Shown: in pieces, positions 49,811 to 61,850 of the stretch
Layout: each line of letters begins with the position of its first letter
Numbering within the stretch: position 1 is the first letter of the stretch
From: Sipunculus nudus
Lineage: Eukaryota > Annelida > Sipuncula > Golfingiida > Sipunculidae
Length of the DNA stretch: 64,000 bases
Direction of reading: 5' to 3'
Assembly (NCBI GenBank): GCA_026874595.1
Contig: CM049307.1
Coordinates: 41,672,362 to 41,736,361 of the forward strand
The notes under the pieces: generated by a model
Seen by the model: only the letters and a program-made list of their open reading frames with translations
Database searches by the model: none
Told to the model about the DNA's origin: nothing
Program-made: the position numbers and the translations under genes

Positions 49811-49996
49811 CATGAAATAGGCGACTGAAAGGGTCGCGGAATCAAAGTCTGTGAAAGCACGTAGCCTAAGACTTGGTATATATAGTATGAATATGAGTTA
49901 ATACATGAAATAGATGACAGAGAGGGTCGCGGATTCAAGGTCTGTGAAAGCCCGTAGCCTAAGACTTGGTATAGTATATATAAAGATAGGTTAACA
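49811..49996 (+). repeat. Two tandem copies of a 93-bp unit
   Basis: Copies start at 49811 and 49904 (CATGAAATAG..GGGTCGCGGA..TCAA.GTCTGTGAAAGC.CGTAGCCTAAGACTTGG). With the inverted copy at 49501-49582 they enclose about 230 bp. It is not a tRNA: no cloverleaf forms. Confidence 0.8.
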
Positions 49997-51740
49997 CAAC
50001 ATCCATACATAAGTAACCTTGTAAAGTAAATAAATTGTGACTGTGAGTAGAGATGGTTGAGTTACTTTCCCTTATTGCCAGTAGGGAGCAGCATTAATGA
50101 ATCTGCCGTTGGTGCGAGTTCACCTTTTGTTAAATTCAGTTATTAATTTTTGCCATACCTGCTTCAAGGTACTTATTTCATAACAGTAAAGCTCACGATG
50201 AATGGAAAAATAAATAATTTGGCAGAAGCCGTAAATATAGTTTCATTTCAACGATACTTATTAAAGTGCGCCCAAGTGACTAAAGTGACATCTGTTGGAT
50301 ATATTATAAATGAAATAAATGCCCTAGCCTGCCCGTTTATCTGGTTCCAGTTAGAGATTTAGTTTACACGTAGGGACTACAATAAGGATAAATTGATAAA
50401 TTATTAGCCTAAATTAAGTTATTTCTTCAAGTTGAATTTTATTCTTCAGTGGCCAGCTGCTGTGATCTAATAATTAACGCTTAAGTGAAAGAAAACTTCC
50501 TTCAAACAATGAGCGTCTTCAAGACACGTGAATTTTACATGTTATAATAAATAAGTATGTAATAGTTCGTTTAACAATTTGCAAAGAAAAAAGTCAAGGA
50601 CACATGGTGGTTAAAAGTATAAAATTCATAATAATGTTAAATCTGTTAAAAAATAGAAATTGGTTATGAATTTATGAAAATATTATATATTATTATAATA
50701 TTATTATTATATACATTTATACAGTGCACCATATCTTAGAAGGGGGCCGTACATATACTAAAATATTAAAAAGAATAAAATAGATAAAAAAATACATATA
50801 AAATAAATAAAGCATCTTCTAAAAAATCAGAAATACTTAAAAATACCCTTCTTAAAGTATAAGGGTCTTAAAACACCTCTTATTTAAAACAAGTCAGTGT
50901 GTCCAAACAATTATTGAGCATTTGACGTGAGCTTGCTCCAAATAAAAAAAAAATATTATGTTTGAACTATTTAGACCTGAAAGACCAGAGAGCTGGACAA
51001 AAGTTGCTTTTAACATTTTTAAAATAAAAATAAACGTGATTTAAATTACATATCACATGCATGTCAAAGCATGAACTATAAAAAAGCTTTTGGCTCGTGG
51101 CATCCACAGTTCATAAATTAGAGGGCTTTATTTTAACGAGCCGCACTGCGTTATTCATAAGATGCCAAATTTAAAGCATTCTTGATTGAAATCGGCAAAA
51201 ATAGAGAACATCTTGTTTTCAGCTTTCAAATTTTCGAATTGCATTTTGATGGTACCAGTGGATGGATACACATTTATAGAATATTTTATTATAAAACACG
51301 ATTATAATTTATTGAATTTTTTTTCTAACAAAAACCCACTTTTAAAACACGGATAAATTAGGGGACAAAAATATCCACACTTTTAGACAGCTAAGTATAA
51401 CAACAGGGCGAGGAGAACACAGGTCAATATGAGGACTGCAAGTCAATATGAGGACAAAGGTGAAAGGTCAAAGGATGCAACCCCTCCCCCGGTACCCTCA
51501 TCAGGAGGATGGGGAAACGGACAAGTCTGGGCACGTCCCGATCAGTTAGACCGGCTCATAATTAGCAGGGGGTGTCAGGTTCAGCTTCTGGGTAAATTGC
51601 TCAATTAATATAAATTAAATAGAAACCTATGTTTTGCTTTGCTTATAAAATTTAAGTAAATATGTGAAAATAAAATAAAATGTATTATGATAATAAAAAA
51701 TTATTAGTTGTCGCATGAATGTTTGCCTATCTTCACACAG
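49997..51740. other. Intergenic, nothing definite
   Basis: Very AT-rich (A/T runs at 50640-50900). No gene or repeat family was recognised. Confidence 0.4.
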
Positions 51741-51812
51741 GTACCCCTCCAAATTAGTTCACTGGTCGGCCCATCAATATCCAGATCATTGGAATCTATT
51801 ATTGAAGAAAAG
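51741..51812 (+). other. Candidate upstream exon of the B-box gene
   Basis: A 72-nt segment lies between a CTTCACACAG acceptor and a GTAGGC donor, about 130 bp before the B-box ATG. It is open in phase 0 (VPLQISSLVGPSISRSLESI) and also in phase 2. It could be a 5' UTR exon of the B-box gene or an exon of a gene that passes through. The B-box coding exon has no clear acceptor of its own close by. Confidence 0.25.
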
Positions 51813-51939
51813 GTAGGCGTGGTGAAAGAAAGTCCTACATAACCGATAAAATATATTACACATAGTTTGAAAAGTGTGTCAAGTTTAATGAATATACCTG
51901 TATCATATTTTGAGAAGAGGAAAGAGGAAAATCAAAAAC

Positions 51940-52947
51940 ATGGAAGAAGGACAAGAAAATGTCGAGTCTGCAGTTTTTGAGGTTGGTGTCTGCTGTCACG
52001 CCTGTTATAAAATCATCAGTGATTCTCAAGATATATGGATTTTCTGTGAAGACTGTAACGTGCCGCTGTGTATTGCCTGTTCTGATCAGCATGTAGCGGT
52101 GTTTACATTTCGTAACCATGCTATCAGAGTTATAAAAACGGAAAAAGTGAGCTGTGAATTAATGAAAACGTGTGTTACACATAATAATGTGATAGCCAAG
52201 GTGCACTGTGAAACACACGATGTTCGCGTGTGTCTGAAGTGCGTACATTTAAAACATCCAGAATGTGACCTGTCTATAAAGACGCAGAAGTATATATCTG
52301 AGCCATTAGAGGATTCTGTATACTCGGGCAATGGTAATAACATAACACCGTCAGATGCCACCAATTCAGCACCTAGAGATACGAATACACATGGAACCGA
52401 CCACAGCGCGCCCGAAACGATTGGTTTTACACAAAATTCAGCAGATAACGTTACATGGAACAAAAATCAGTATGACCGGTTCGGAAATGAACGTGATGTA
52501 ATGGAATCTTGGACAGATAATCCACCTAGTGAAACGAAAATAAGCGAGTCCCCTAGAAAGACGGTACAGGATGCAAATAAACACTGCATTAATGTTTCTT
52601 CGTGTCCTTTCGCACATATCAGTGAAAATAATGAAGATGTACCAGATGTAAACTTTGACCCCTCGCCGTGTGACGTCAGACGACAGCAGACGACACTAAA
52701 CGCGGAACTAAAAAAAGCACTGACCGCAGTGAAATGTCTGCAGGAATCAGAGGACGGTGAATTGTTCAAGGATGTGATCGAATCATTGAAAAGTGTAGGT
52801 ATTAAGCCCGAATGTGACGAAGTGGATACATCCAGTATCACCGATACCCTAACACTGGACAGAAAAGAAGACCGATTTCTGCTGTGTATGATATTGTGTG
52901 CTGTCATTTTGGGTGCACTTTACATCGGACTTATCACGGAAACTTGA
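51940..52947 (+). CDS. Tandem B-box protein with C-terminal membrane anchor
   Basis: The gene is a single open exon of 335 codons, counted from the ATG at 51940. The frame is open upstream, but only through TTG. Residues 18-60 form a B-box type 1-like zinc module: Cys19/22, Cys36/39, Cys44/47, His51, His60. Residues 78-106 form a B-box 2-like module: Cys78, His81, Cys90, His93, Cys98, Cys101, then His103/His106. There is no RING before them. Residues ~120-260 are polar and probably disordered, with many Asn, Thr and Ser. A short Lys/Glu helix (ELKKALTAVKCLQESEDGEL) follows. The C-terminus is a hydrophobic segment (FLLCMILCAVILGALYIGLI) with only a few polar residues after it, typical of a tail anchor in ER or mitochondrial membrane. 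Double B-box proteins are usually TRIM relatives in innate immunity or protein turnover, and molluscs carry many. Lacking a RING, this one may scaffold rather than ubiquitinate. Confidence 0.88.
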   Translation: MEEGQENVESAVFEVGVCCHACYKIISDSQDIWIFCEDCNVPLCIACSDQHVAVFTFRNHAIRVIKTEKVSCELMKTCVTHNNVIAKVHCETHDVRVCLKCVHLKHPECDLSIKTQKYISEPLEDSVYSGNGNNITPSDATNSAPRDTNTHGTDHSAPETIGFTQNSADNVTWNKNQYDRFGNERDVMESWTDNPPSETKISESPRKTVQDANKHCINVSSCPFAHISENNEDVPDVNFDPSPCDVRRQQTTLNAELKKALTAVKCLQESEDGELFKDVIESLKSVGIKPECDEVDTSSITDTLTLDRKEDRFLLCMILCAVILGALYIGLITET

Positions 52948-54466
52948 TGCTATTATAATTAATTGTTATATATATCTAGTTAGATATAACAGGATATTAA
53001 TATCAATATTCTATTTACAGGGATAAGTATTAATGTTAACAATGGTCACAGGTAGCTTTCCTGCGAGGAGTCTATATATTTTATTATATATATATATATA
53101 TATATATATATTTTTTTTACTTTAAGACAATTTTAAAGTTGCGTTATCCTCCCCCGACACGTTCTTAGAATTGACAGGAAGCGGGCAAGTCTGGGCATGT
53201 CACGATCGCAGGTGCGGGGGGGGGGGGGGGGGGGGGGTAATTAGGCAGACACTCGCGGAAGCGGGGCACATTATTTGGCAGGTGTTTCAGGCGCAGAACT
53301 CATTAACTGTTAACAAATATAAGAAGGATAATTCAGGGGAGTTAATAATTTCATATCTGAATTATTAAGCGACATTCAGTCAAAAAATGTACCAGTATTA
53401 CACGTTTAAAATATGTCTAAAACATTCAACCCTGATTTTTATCAAAACTTTCAAAATGCAAGAGGTGTTATTTTATTATTGAATTAATGATGGCAGTGAA
53501 GTTTATTAATATTTTAATGTCATGGTTCTGATTATCTGAATGGTGATCAACGTCAACTAATCTTCATGAGCAGAGCAGTACCAGTACTATAAACGTTATC
53601 GTATGTAAAGGTATCAGAAGGGGTTATAACGATGAAACACTGTATATTAAAAGAGATTATATTCATCTGAAAGTATGCAGCTAAATCCTGAATGACGTTC
53701 TAAGATGCATTTTTCCGTGTGCACAAAGGACTAATGTCGATACAACTACATACTTGTTAAGTGTCAGTTTATGATAAAAAAAAATACATCTTACTTTGTA
53801 TATGTATATGTAGAAATATACAGTTAATTATTGCTTGAAGTTCAAGCACAAGTTACCTGTAGTATATAGATATGTATATATGTATTTCGCTGCGAGGGAT
53901 ATTGTTTACATGACTGCATATTATTTATTCCAACCTTGAATTATCTACGCAATCGAATTTTGGGTTTTCCTTTAATTTATTTATATTTTTTAACAATTTA
54001 TGTTAAATGATCACTGCCGTTATGTAAATGTATTAAGATGTAATTCATGCGGTGCATTTCTTAAAATAGTTTATGAATTACATATATTTAACCAAAAATA
54101 TATGTGTATTATTATTAAAAGAGTTGAACAAAGAAGACTCTGTTCTACCTCTCCATATTTTAAACCCCACGTTGTACATATCTGGTGGAAACGAGTGGAT
54201 AAGTAGAACCATATAAGATATGAGAACATTTTAGCTCAGCTTACCATGAGTCATCTGAGCTTTAACGATAATCCTTTGTCCTTCGTCTGTTAACAGGGCA
54301 CAAATCAAAACCATTATTATCTTCTGACTTGAAATTGTTCACACAGTTAGGACCTTAATATTCAGCTCATCTGTTCACAGGTTTTACCTGATTTGACAAA
54401 TGTTGTATATATTTACTCTTTTTTTCATAAATATATCATTGTATATAATTCTTAGGCTAATCACCA

Positions 54467-54570
54467 CAGGCGGGGATCCTGCTGCTCTTAACCAACAACC
54501 TTTTTTTAAACAATTTTTGTGCATGACACCCATTGACCCCTCCGTGCAAAAATTCCTGGATCTGCGCCTG
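54467..54570. mobile_element. TIR element with 5-bp target duplication, copy 2 (104 bp)
   Basis: The left end CAGGCGGGGATCCTG and the right end CCTGGATCTGCGCCTG are inverted. CACCA flanks both sides (54462-54466 and 54571-54575). It has the same end sequences as the element at 17531-17755, with a shorter interior. Confidence 0.7.
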
Positions 54571-57008
54571 CACCATTATTTAATTAGCATAATTCAATGG
54601 TTTCAGTCCACAATTTTCATTTATACCAATGTTTAACTAACTAGCTTGTTTTAACATGCTCGTTACATATAGTTTATTCTAATTTGAAAATGGAAACTTT
54701 TATTTTTTACAGTGTTACATAATATGTAACTTACAGTTTTTTAAATTTCAGTTAATAAATTAAATGTGTATTATTATATTTCAACTCCTCTCCATTTTCT
54801 TCCTTATTCTATCATTTACAGGGTTTCATACATTCCCAGTACATATTTTTACAAGCATGTTACACTCACATACTTGAAAAACTGGTACTTGAACAAATAT
54901 TTGATAATTAGAGGCTCTTACATAATCAGTGTAGTCCATAAAAGTGCACTGTCAACATTACCACTAACATGTGAGATTATGCTCACACCATGCAAAACGC
55001 CCGGTAAATAATAAAACCACTCATGAAAAAAGTCATAACATATTTATTGGCAAGATCCTGGGTTTTTACATGAGAAAAAAAAAAACAGGCATCAGTTTAT
55101 ATACTGAACCTACAAATTAGCTTGACCAGAGGGTTTAAAGACTCACTATCATTATTGGCACACCCTGCTATTATGATGAATTCAGAATTTATAAAATTCT
55201 GTACCATCAAAGTGTTATCATGCAGCTGCAATCCTGGCCACCGGGGGTTCCTGTGGTTTTTACAGAACCTGGAGAAACAGATAAATGTAAATAAAATGTG
55301 ATGTTAAAGAAAAAGGATCCTGAGACAGGATGACAAAGTAATATTTTCAGGTTTTTACCACCACAGCTTACTAAGATTCTATTAAAGGTATCCAATGATG
55401 AATTTTATATGATACATGTACCAGTGGCCTGTATAGAAGATGGGTAGGTCCTGGGTTGTGATGATATATCAAGAATAAACCACTAAGTGGATTCTGAAAT
55501 ATGATTTTCAAACTTGAAAAGAAAGAAAAATATCTGTCATATCAAAATATGCAATACATGATCTAATCTGGTCAAATGACCATAAAGTCCGGGTATACAA
55601 CATTAACTTCTATGATCACATGTGTTATTACATATCTGTAATTAATTATTCTCAATTACAATATTTCAGATTAAACATACATGTGTATACCTCACAAATA
55701 TTAAAATAACTCTTGATGCCAATGCATTAGGATCATTGTCATTTAGTTAATAACATGACCTAATGGTAGGATATTTACTGAAACAGAATTCAGTGACACA
55801 TATTTATACACAGAACACAAGCACTATGACCAATGTACTTGTATCATACCTGCAGTAAAAGATTTATTTGTTGGCTATTTATCCAAAGTGTGTCCAATGT
55901 ATTTTCCGTAACACTGATGCAGCAGACATTCTGACATTAAAGAGTACTTTGTTTTTAGGTTAAAGCTAGGAGCTAGGTTTATCACCACAGTTATAAAAGG
56001 ATGGCATATATTTTTTTACTGAGTTAATCTTAAAAGAAAAACTTATTTCCTGGAGCTGGTAGGATTCATTGACCCAATAATAAACAACGAGCAAATGAAA
56101 AAATGGCTATGATGCTTGAAAGTATCGATAATGTTAATAGTTTAAAAATCTTCAGTAAAGATTTCATGAACAGACAACATAAGTTTACATGCATGAAAGC
56201 TTTTTTTAATGTTCTCTTGATTATATAGATTTAGACACTTCTTCCCGTGTTTCCATGCTGGTGAAATTATGACCATCATGGAAGAAGAAAGCCGATCACC
56301 AAACAGCTGCTGGCACCACCTAGTGATAGTCTACATAACTGAAGCCACCCATGATATCATGAATAAATGTTCTTTCATGGTTAAGAGCAGGTCATCAATA
56401 CAGGTCAGGACTAATGCAGCATCCAAAGATCATCTGATGAAACATATATATACACATTAAAACCATATAAAAAACACAAAGGATATGTTTGAATATCAGA
56501 TCTGTATTTATGTGATTCTTGTCTTAAAAGCTCACTCTACAGAGATTCATATATAGTAAGCCTAGGTATGATAATAAATAATCGTTGGATAACTACTGTA
56601 AATATTTATCTGACTGTGATAACAATAAAGGAACCAATATGAAAGTTGTATGTTATATTTCATAAGGAATACTGGCATGGAAAGCTGACAAATTGAATAA
56701 GTAAGACTTGATCTGACATAATATATTGATGATACATGTTGGAATTGTACTTCTGTACCACCACTGAAGCAAAGAAATTGTTAATTCCAAACTCCCTGCT
56801 CCTTTGTAAGGATCAACTAAATGAGCATACCTTGTCATGGTTATTATCAAATATCTCTGCCATATATATAATACCACAGAATACCACATAAAATACCCCG
56901 GAAAAATATTGTCCATTTACTTCATCCACATATGAGTCATTGTTATGTGTATCCAAACATTGTATCCAGCAACATCTAAACCATGAGTGATAAAAATATT
57001 AGGTAAAT

Positions 57009-57569
57009 TTGGCCCCAAAAATGTAACGCATGTACCTAATATGTCATTTTCTGGTCTGTGAATATCATCTGCTAATTTGAAGGTACATAATCAGGAGCAA
57101 TATTATGCCTATTTTTTAACACTATCAGTTTGTTTTTGCTTTATATAAAGTTTTCATGCAAAACCATCCCAGCGCACAGTCTCACAACCCAATCTTGGGC
57201 TGTTTAACACCTTGTTATGGTCCTCTGTGTAAGTAAACAGTCCACATGTCTGTTTACACTAACAAGGCCGTGTGACTGGAGGTCCATTTTGTACTGATCC
57301 CAACCAAACAGTAGTCCAAACTAATCCATTCATGGACCTTCATGTCCTCTGATATATCTCTGCTAGATGGAAATTATGGTCCATGGGCTATGGGCTAAAT
57401 GTAAGTGCATTGTAAAACCTGTCACAACAGATTTGTATGATAGTTCCAGGGGCCTCAGCTGAAATGACACGGGTAGCAGAGTGTGAGCCCGTGTATTTGG
57501 TCCCACCTCAACCACCGCAATATGCTATATTTCAGCCAGCAGGAACATGTGTTACATTTTTGGGGCCAA
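57009..57569. mobile_element. TIR element, 561 bp
   Basis: TTGGCCCCAAAAATGTAACG at the left is repeated inverted at the right with one mismatch, continuing through CATGT for about 25 bp. There is no ORF. The superfamily is not assigned. Confidence 0.65.
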
Positions 57570-60011
57570 GTTAGTCGGGGCATCTCCTGACTGACATGTG
57601 TTGTGGCCCGTCGATGCATGCCCTGTGTTTATGTTGACACCTGTGATCATGCCAGGTCCACTGTTTTTAACACTCTCAAACAGGAGTAGGCCAACTGTTT
57701 CAAGGCAATATTTTGGCAGGTACCAATTTATTTCAAAGAGAAGCCACTAATTTTCAACATGCGTTATAGGTGATTAGGCCCCTTTAATTTCTCTGGCCTT
57801 AGTTAGATGTAACATAATTCTCTAGCCTTAGCTAGATATATCAAGGCTTCTAAGAGGGACCATCATGCTGAATGATAACTTAAAATAGAACATTCCTATG
57901 ACAAACAACTTGCTCTACATGAGATATTAACTAATTACATTTTTTTTTCTAAAATCATTTTCATGATTCTCCTCTCTTGTCATTGATTTAACTGAAACCA
58001 TTTTCTATGTGGACACTTGATATAAAATATAACTAGGGAACTACATATAAAATACATGTAGATCATATTGGCAGTTGCAGACCTGAGAAATTGTGAGATT
58101 TATAAATGTGCTGCTGGAAATAAGAATGGAACATTCTAACCAAGAAAGATAACTCTAAATCACAGATGACAGTTGAAAATGCTCATCTTTGACTGGAGAA
58201 GACCATTATTTACTTATATCACACCCTAAAGATAATTCATCAGTTTTTTTTCAGAAAAAGGAGACCAAAAAGAGAAATACTTAAGATAAATTATGACTAG
58301 GTGAAGATCTGATTGTGAAATGTCTAGTCCAGTTTGCAATGTATGATGATGATAATGAATCAAGTAAAACGAAATCTTTTTTTTTTAGCATTAATATGAT
58401 ATCATTTATGAAACACATGATCAATGAAAATGCTAATAACAATCACATTGAGCAAACTCAAATGAAAAACACATCTTAGCCATCAAGTCCCACTTATCTA
58501 TTCAAACAAACAACAGGAAAACAAGACTGGTGGCCTTAGCACTACAGTGACCATCTCAGACTGATTTACACAGTCAGTTTGTACATTTGGTCCAAGAGAA
58601 TTGGTCTTAATCATTTATGGACAGAACTGTCATGTCACAGTGGTTCAAGTGATACATAGTATTAAAATGACTTGCTCTGACCTGAGAGTCAATATTCATA
58701 ACATCTAGGAAGATGGAATCATCTAGGTCATTACAGAGACATGTTTTTCTCTCTCTCTCTCTGTTCTTACTGGTATCACTGTAATTATAATCACAATAAT
58801 ATAATTATTACTATTGTATCAAACAATGTGTGTATTAAAACACCACACATCAATTGTCAGGTTCATTTATTTTTCCATGAGCTGCAAAGGCTTCGGAAAC
58901 ACTATAGGTGTGTGTCTGTATGTATATACAATTATACATATACATTATAGATGTATGTTACATAATAAATCAATATACAAGATGACTGCACCCACATTTG
59001 TGCATGTAACAGCACCAAAACTTTTTACTGACCAATAATGACTAAACTTGATCAAATAAGACACCAACAATCTAACAGAACTGTAACATGAACACAAAAT
59101 GCACATATATACATATGAATCACTATATACAACTGTATATACACAAGAATATTTCTGCATAACTATATTTACAAGAGAGATTAACAGGCTCTCTTCAAGG
59201 CAAACTTAGGAAACATGCTGCGATACATTTACATTGTGGGTCTGTGTGATCTATATTACTGTTTCTCCAATTTCATGTGTGACTGCCACATTTTCATTAA
59301 GAAGTTCCCCAGTAAAAGCAAAGGTGATGTGCTACATCAGTGCACAAACTGATATTCAGGCAATTCAGATATCAAAACAGTAACATTAAAGTGGTCTATT
59401 CTGATATCTGACCTATATTAACTTTTTAAGATAATCCCTTGAATCCTTCATAGACATAGGCCTGAAAACCCCAAATCCCCCAACCACACACAGGCCGTTT
59501 CATTTGTTTATATTTACATTTTCATAACATGTGAGGGGCCGCCATGTTTACTAACAGTTAATGCATATACAAGCTCATACATCCTTCACAGAGGCCTTAT
59601 AACAAATATTCTGAACAGGAATTACCTGCAGTACATATATAGAGGTAAACCAGAAATCACATAAATCTGGCTTAAATATACATTATGGTTACTTCACAAA
59701 ATTAAGTTTAAGCATAAACAAATCATTAATACTGCCTACATAATTTTCTGACAGATACAACTTGATACGCATGATATGGACATTGCATGTCCTGCTGCTA
59801 GAAAGCTAATTAATAAAAGGCACACATAGCAATGTTTTGAAAATATAAATGTATTTTTAGAATGTGCACAACAATTTCATCTTCATTATACAGACATAAG
59901 ACCAAAGTAAGTCATGAATGTTACTTTATAAAGATAAAGTAATATCTGGGGTAGCCCAGAGTTATCAAAATGAGCCACAGTTTTTTTTACTAATACTCTT
60001 ACACAGTGTTT

Positions 60012-60187
60012 CACTTAACCACTGCTTGCTTTGGCAGGTTTGCTGGGTTTCACCACCAGGTGGCAGGCACAGGCCCAAGAGGGTAGGTAATCAGGTCAAG
60101 TGTATTGTGATAGCCATCTCTCAATGGTCTGATTACTTTCTTAGCCCTAGTGGGGATACCCAGTAAATCATGCTAAACAGTAGAGCA
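60012..60187. mobile_element. Near-palindromic foldback element, copy C (diverged)
   Basis: CACTTAACCACTGC, GGGTTTCACCACCAGG, then TCTCAATGGTCTGATTAC and ACCCAGTAAATCATGCTAAACAGTAGAGC follow the order of copy A. Confidence 0.55.
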
Positions 60188-60730
60188 AAAGGAGAATGCA
60201 GCATGTAACCAACATACAGGAACAAACCTGGTATGCAACACTTGACTTGAATCAATAATCTTTGCAATGATATGCTGATGTAAATAAAGAGTCATAACAT
60301 GATGAAAAAGTTCAAGGCCTGTAAGCAGTAGCTACATATTTTTAAAAGTCTTGAAAAGAGTTTCATATTTTTAGTATACATGATATGTGATATCACATCA
60401 ATAATTCCTGTATATAAGGTTCATATTATTCAATATATACATACATGAAATCATCAAACTGGGATATCAGATTTTTTTTATTTATTCATTTCTAAGTATG
60501 TGTAATCTTAAAATGATATTGATAATAACCAATACACATCATTTTCTTTCTGCATGTTATATGGGATATCAGATTTATAATACACAGCACAATTTTCACA
60601 CATAAACTTGTTTCTATTTGTTTGTTACCGGGGACATAAGGGACATATAGGAAACTACACAGTAATTATCTAATTCTGTTATCTGTGACATTGCAGCCCT
60701 ATTTACCAATACACCCAGATTCTGTTCTTC

Positions 60731-61007
60731 TTACGTGTTATCTGTGACATCAGCACAGAACATATGACAAAGTTCAACCTCTGAACTTGGACTTCTTTGC
60801 GTGGATTCATCTGGACTGTCCTCTCCATCTGCCTCTTCTCGCTCAGGTAAAACTTCAGTGGTTACAGGTTCTCCATCTTTGGACTGCTCGGCACCAGACT
60901 GTTTTTGTTCTACAGGTTTCTGATGCCTCTTCTGTTGTCTCCTGTCTGGTCTCGGTAGAGAATCTCTGCCATAGCTGATCACTAAGTTTCTAAAGTTCTC
61001 ATAAAAC
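60731..61007 (-). CDS. Last coding exon of a minus-strand gene
   Basis: On the minus strand a pyrimidine-rich acceptor (TTTTCTTTAAAAG) precedes 277 nt of open frame ending in TAA at 60731-60733. The first base completes a split codon. The peptide starts FYENFRNLVISYGRDSLPRP and becomes very hydrophilic: basic (DRRQQKRHQKP), then Glu/Ser-rich (EREEADGEDSPDESTQRSP), ending CADVTDNT. This looks like a cytoplasmic or disordered tail after a structured domain encoded beyond 61007. I did not find the preceding exon before the window end and do not recognise the family. The ATG further upstream in the frame lies in intron-like DNA and is not taken as the start. Confidence 0.65.
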
Positions 61008-61489
61008 CTTTTAAAGAAAATGATAAATGCATCATTAGAATATATCTGCATCTATTTTCACTCTTTAATATACAGTCTGCTTTACTCCACTTGTGTTTAG
61101 CACTGGAGGTACCTATAGTACCCTTTGGTTTCTAAATTGGTTTAAATATGAAAACTTTAGGTTAATTTTTTAAAGATGAAAACTTGAGGTTAATTTTTAG
61201 TTAATGTTTAAATTCACATTTAACCCTGTCATATTAAACAGGAGGAGTTTATGAATCTATTCAACTCAAACATTTTTTTAAACATATTGTGCTTAAATTA
61301 CAAAATGCAGTATGTGAATGGGACCGCTGCACTGGGAGGACTATTTTTTTAAGATTTCATGTACAAGCTTAATTTCAAGTTTTTTTATATAGCATTACTA
61401 TTGCACTTGCCATTTTAAAACAAAGCCTACAGGCCTATGCGAACCTATGCTATGGTTCATACACCAGGTATAATGCTTCAATGCTGGGT

Positions 61490-61850
61490 CATTACTTTTC
61501 ATGAGGCCTACATGTCTTGTATACATCAAAGGTATCAGAGATGTATACATATGCCCAATTTCAGGCTGATATCCCCTCATGAGAAATAAGCAGGGACACA
61601 CACTGTGCAAAAATTATTGTAGGTGGCGCCACAAGTCTTGTATACGATAAAGCTTTACGATATATATAAATATGCCCAATCTCAGGCAGATATATCAGAT
61701 TCCTCTTGAGAAATAAGAAAGCACATTAACTATGCAAAAGTCATTGCAGGTGGCAACACCTGTCTTGTAAACGAGAAAGCCATCAAAGACGCATAGACAG
61801 GTTAAAATATCAGGCCAATACATCAAACTTCTCTTGAGTTTGATGTACTG
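61490..61850 (+). repeat. Tandem array, ~128-bp units with GGTGGC core
   Basis: About three units carry 'GCAAAA(G)TTATTG.AGGTGGCGCCAC' (61622) or a variant GGTGGCAACACC (61749), followed by CTTGTATACGATAAAG-like sequence. It is related to the core of the two Helitron-like elements. Element ends were not found. Confidence 0.65.

Larger units (their letters stand above)
52948..60730 (-). other. Non-coding stretch, part possibly a long 3' UTR of the minus-strand gene
   Basis: This is AT-rich DNA without convincing ORFs. From about 55020 to 60730 it has few microsatellites and reads like 3' UTR or intergenic DNA of the minus-strand gene. A minus-strand AATAAA (TTTATT near 55043) could end such a UTR. 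It also contains an (AT)n tract (53082-53112), a G run (53216-53237), a short TIR element (54467-54570), a 561-bp TIR element (57009-57569) and a foldback copy (60012-60187). Confidence 0.3.

Noticed and set aside
49811-49996. Possible tRNA or tRNA-derived SINE because of GGATTCAAGGTC
   Set aside because: The B-box-like string has no matching A box at the right distance and no cloverleaf forms.
52086-52907. Two minus-strand ORFs of 125 and 146 codons
   Set aside because: They are antisense shadows of the B-box coding sequence.
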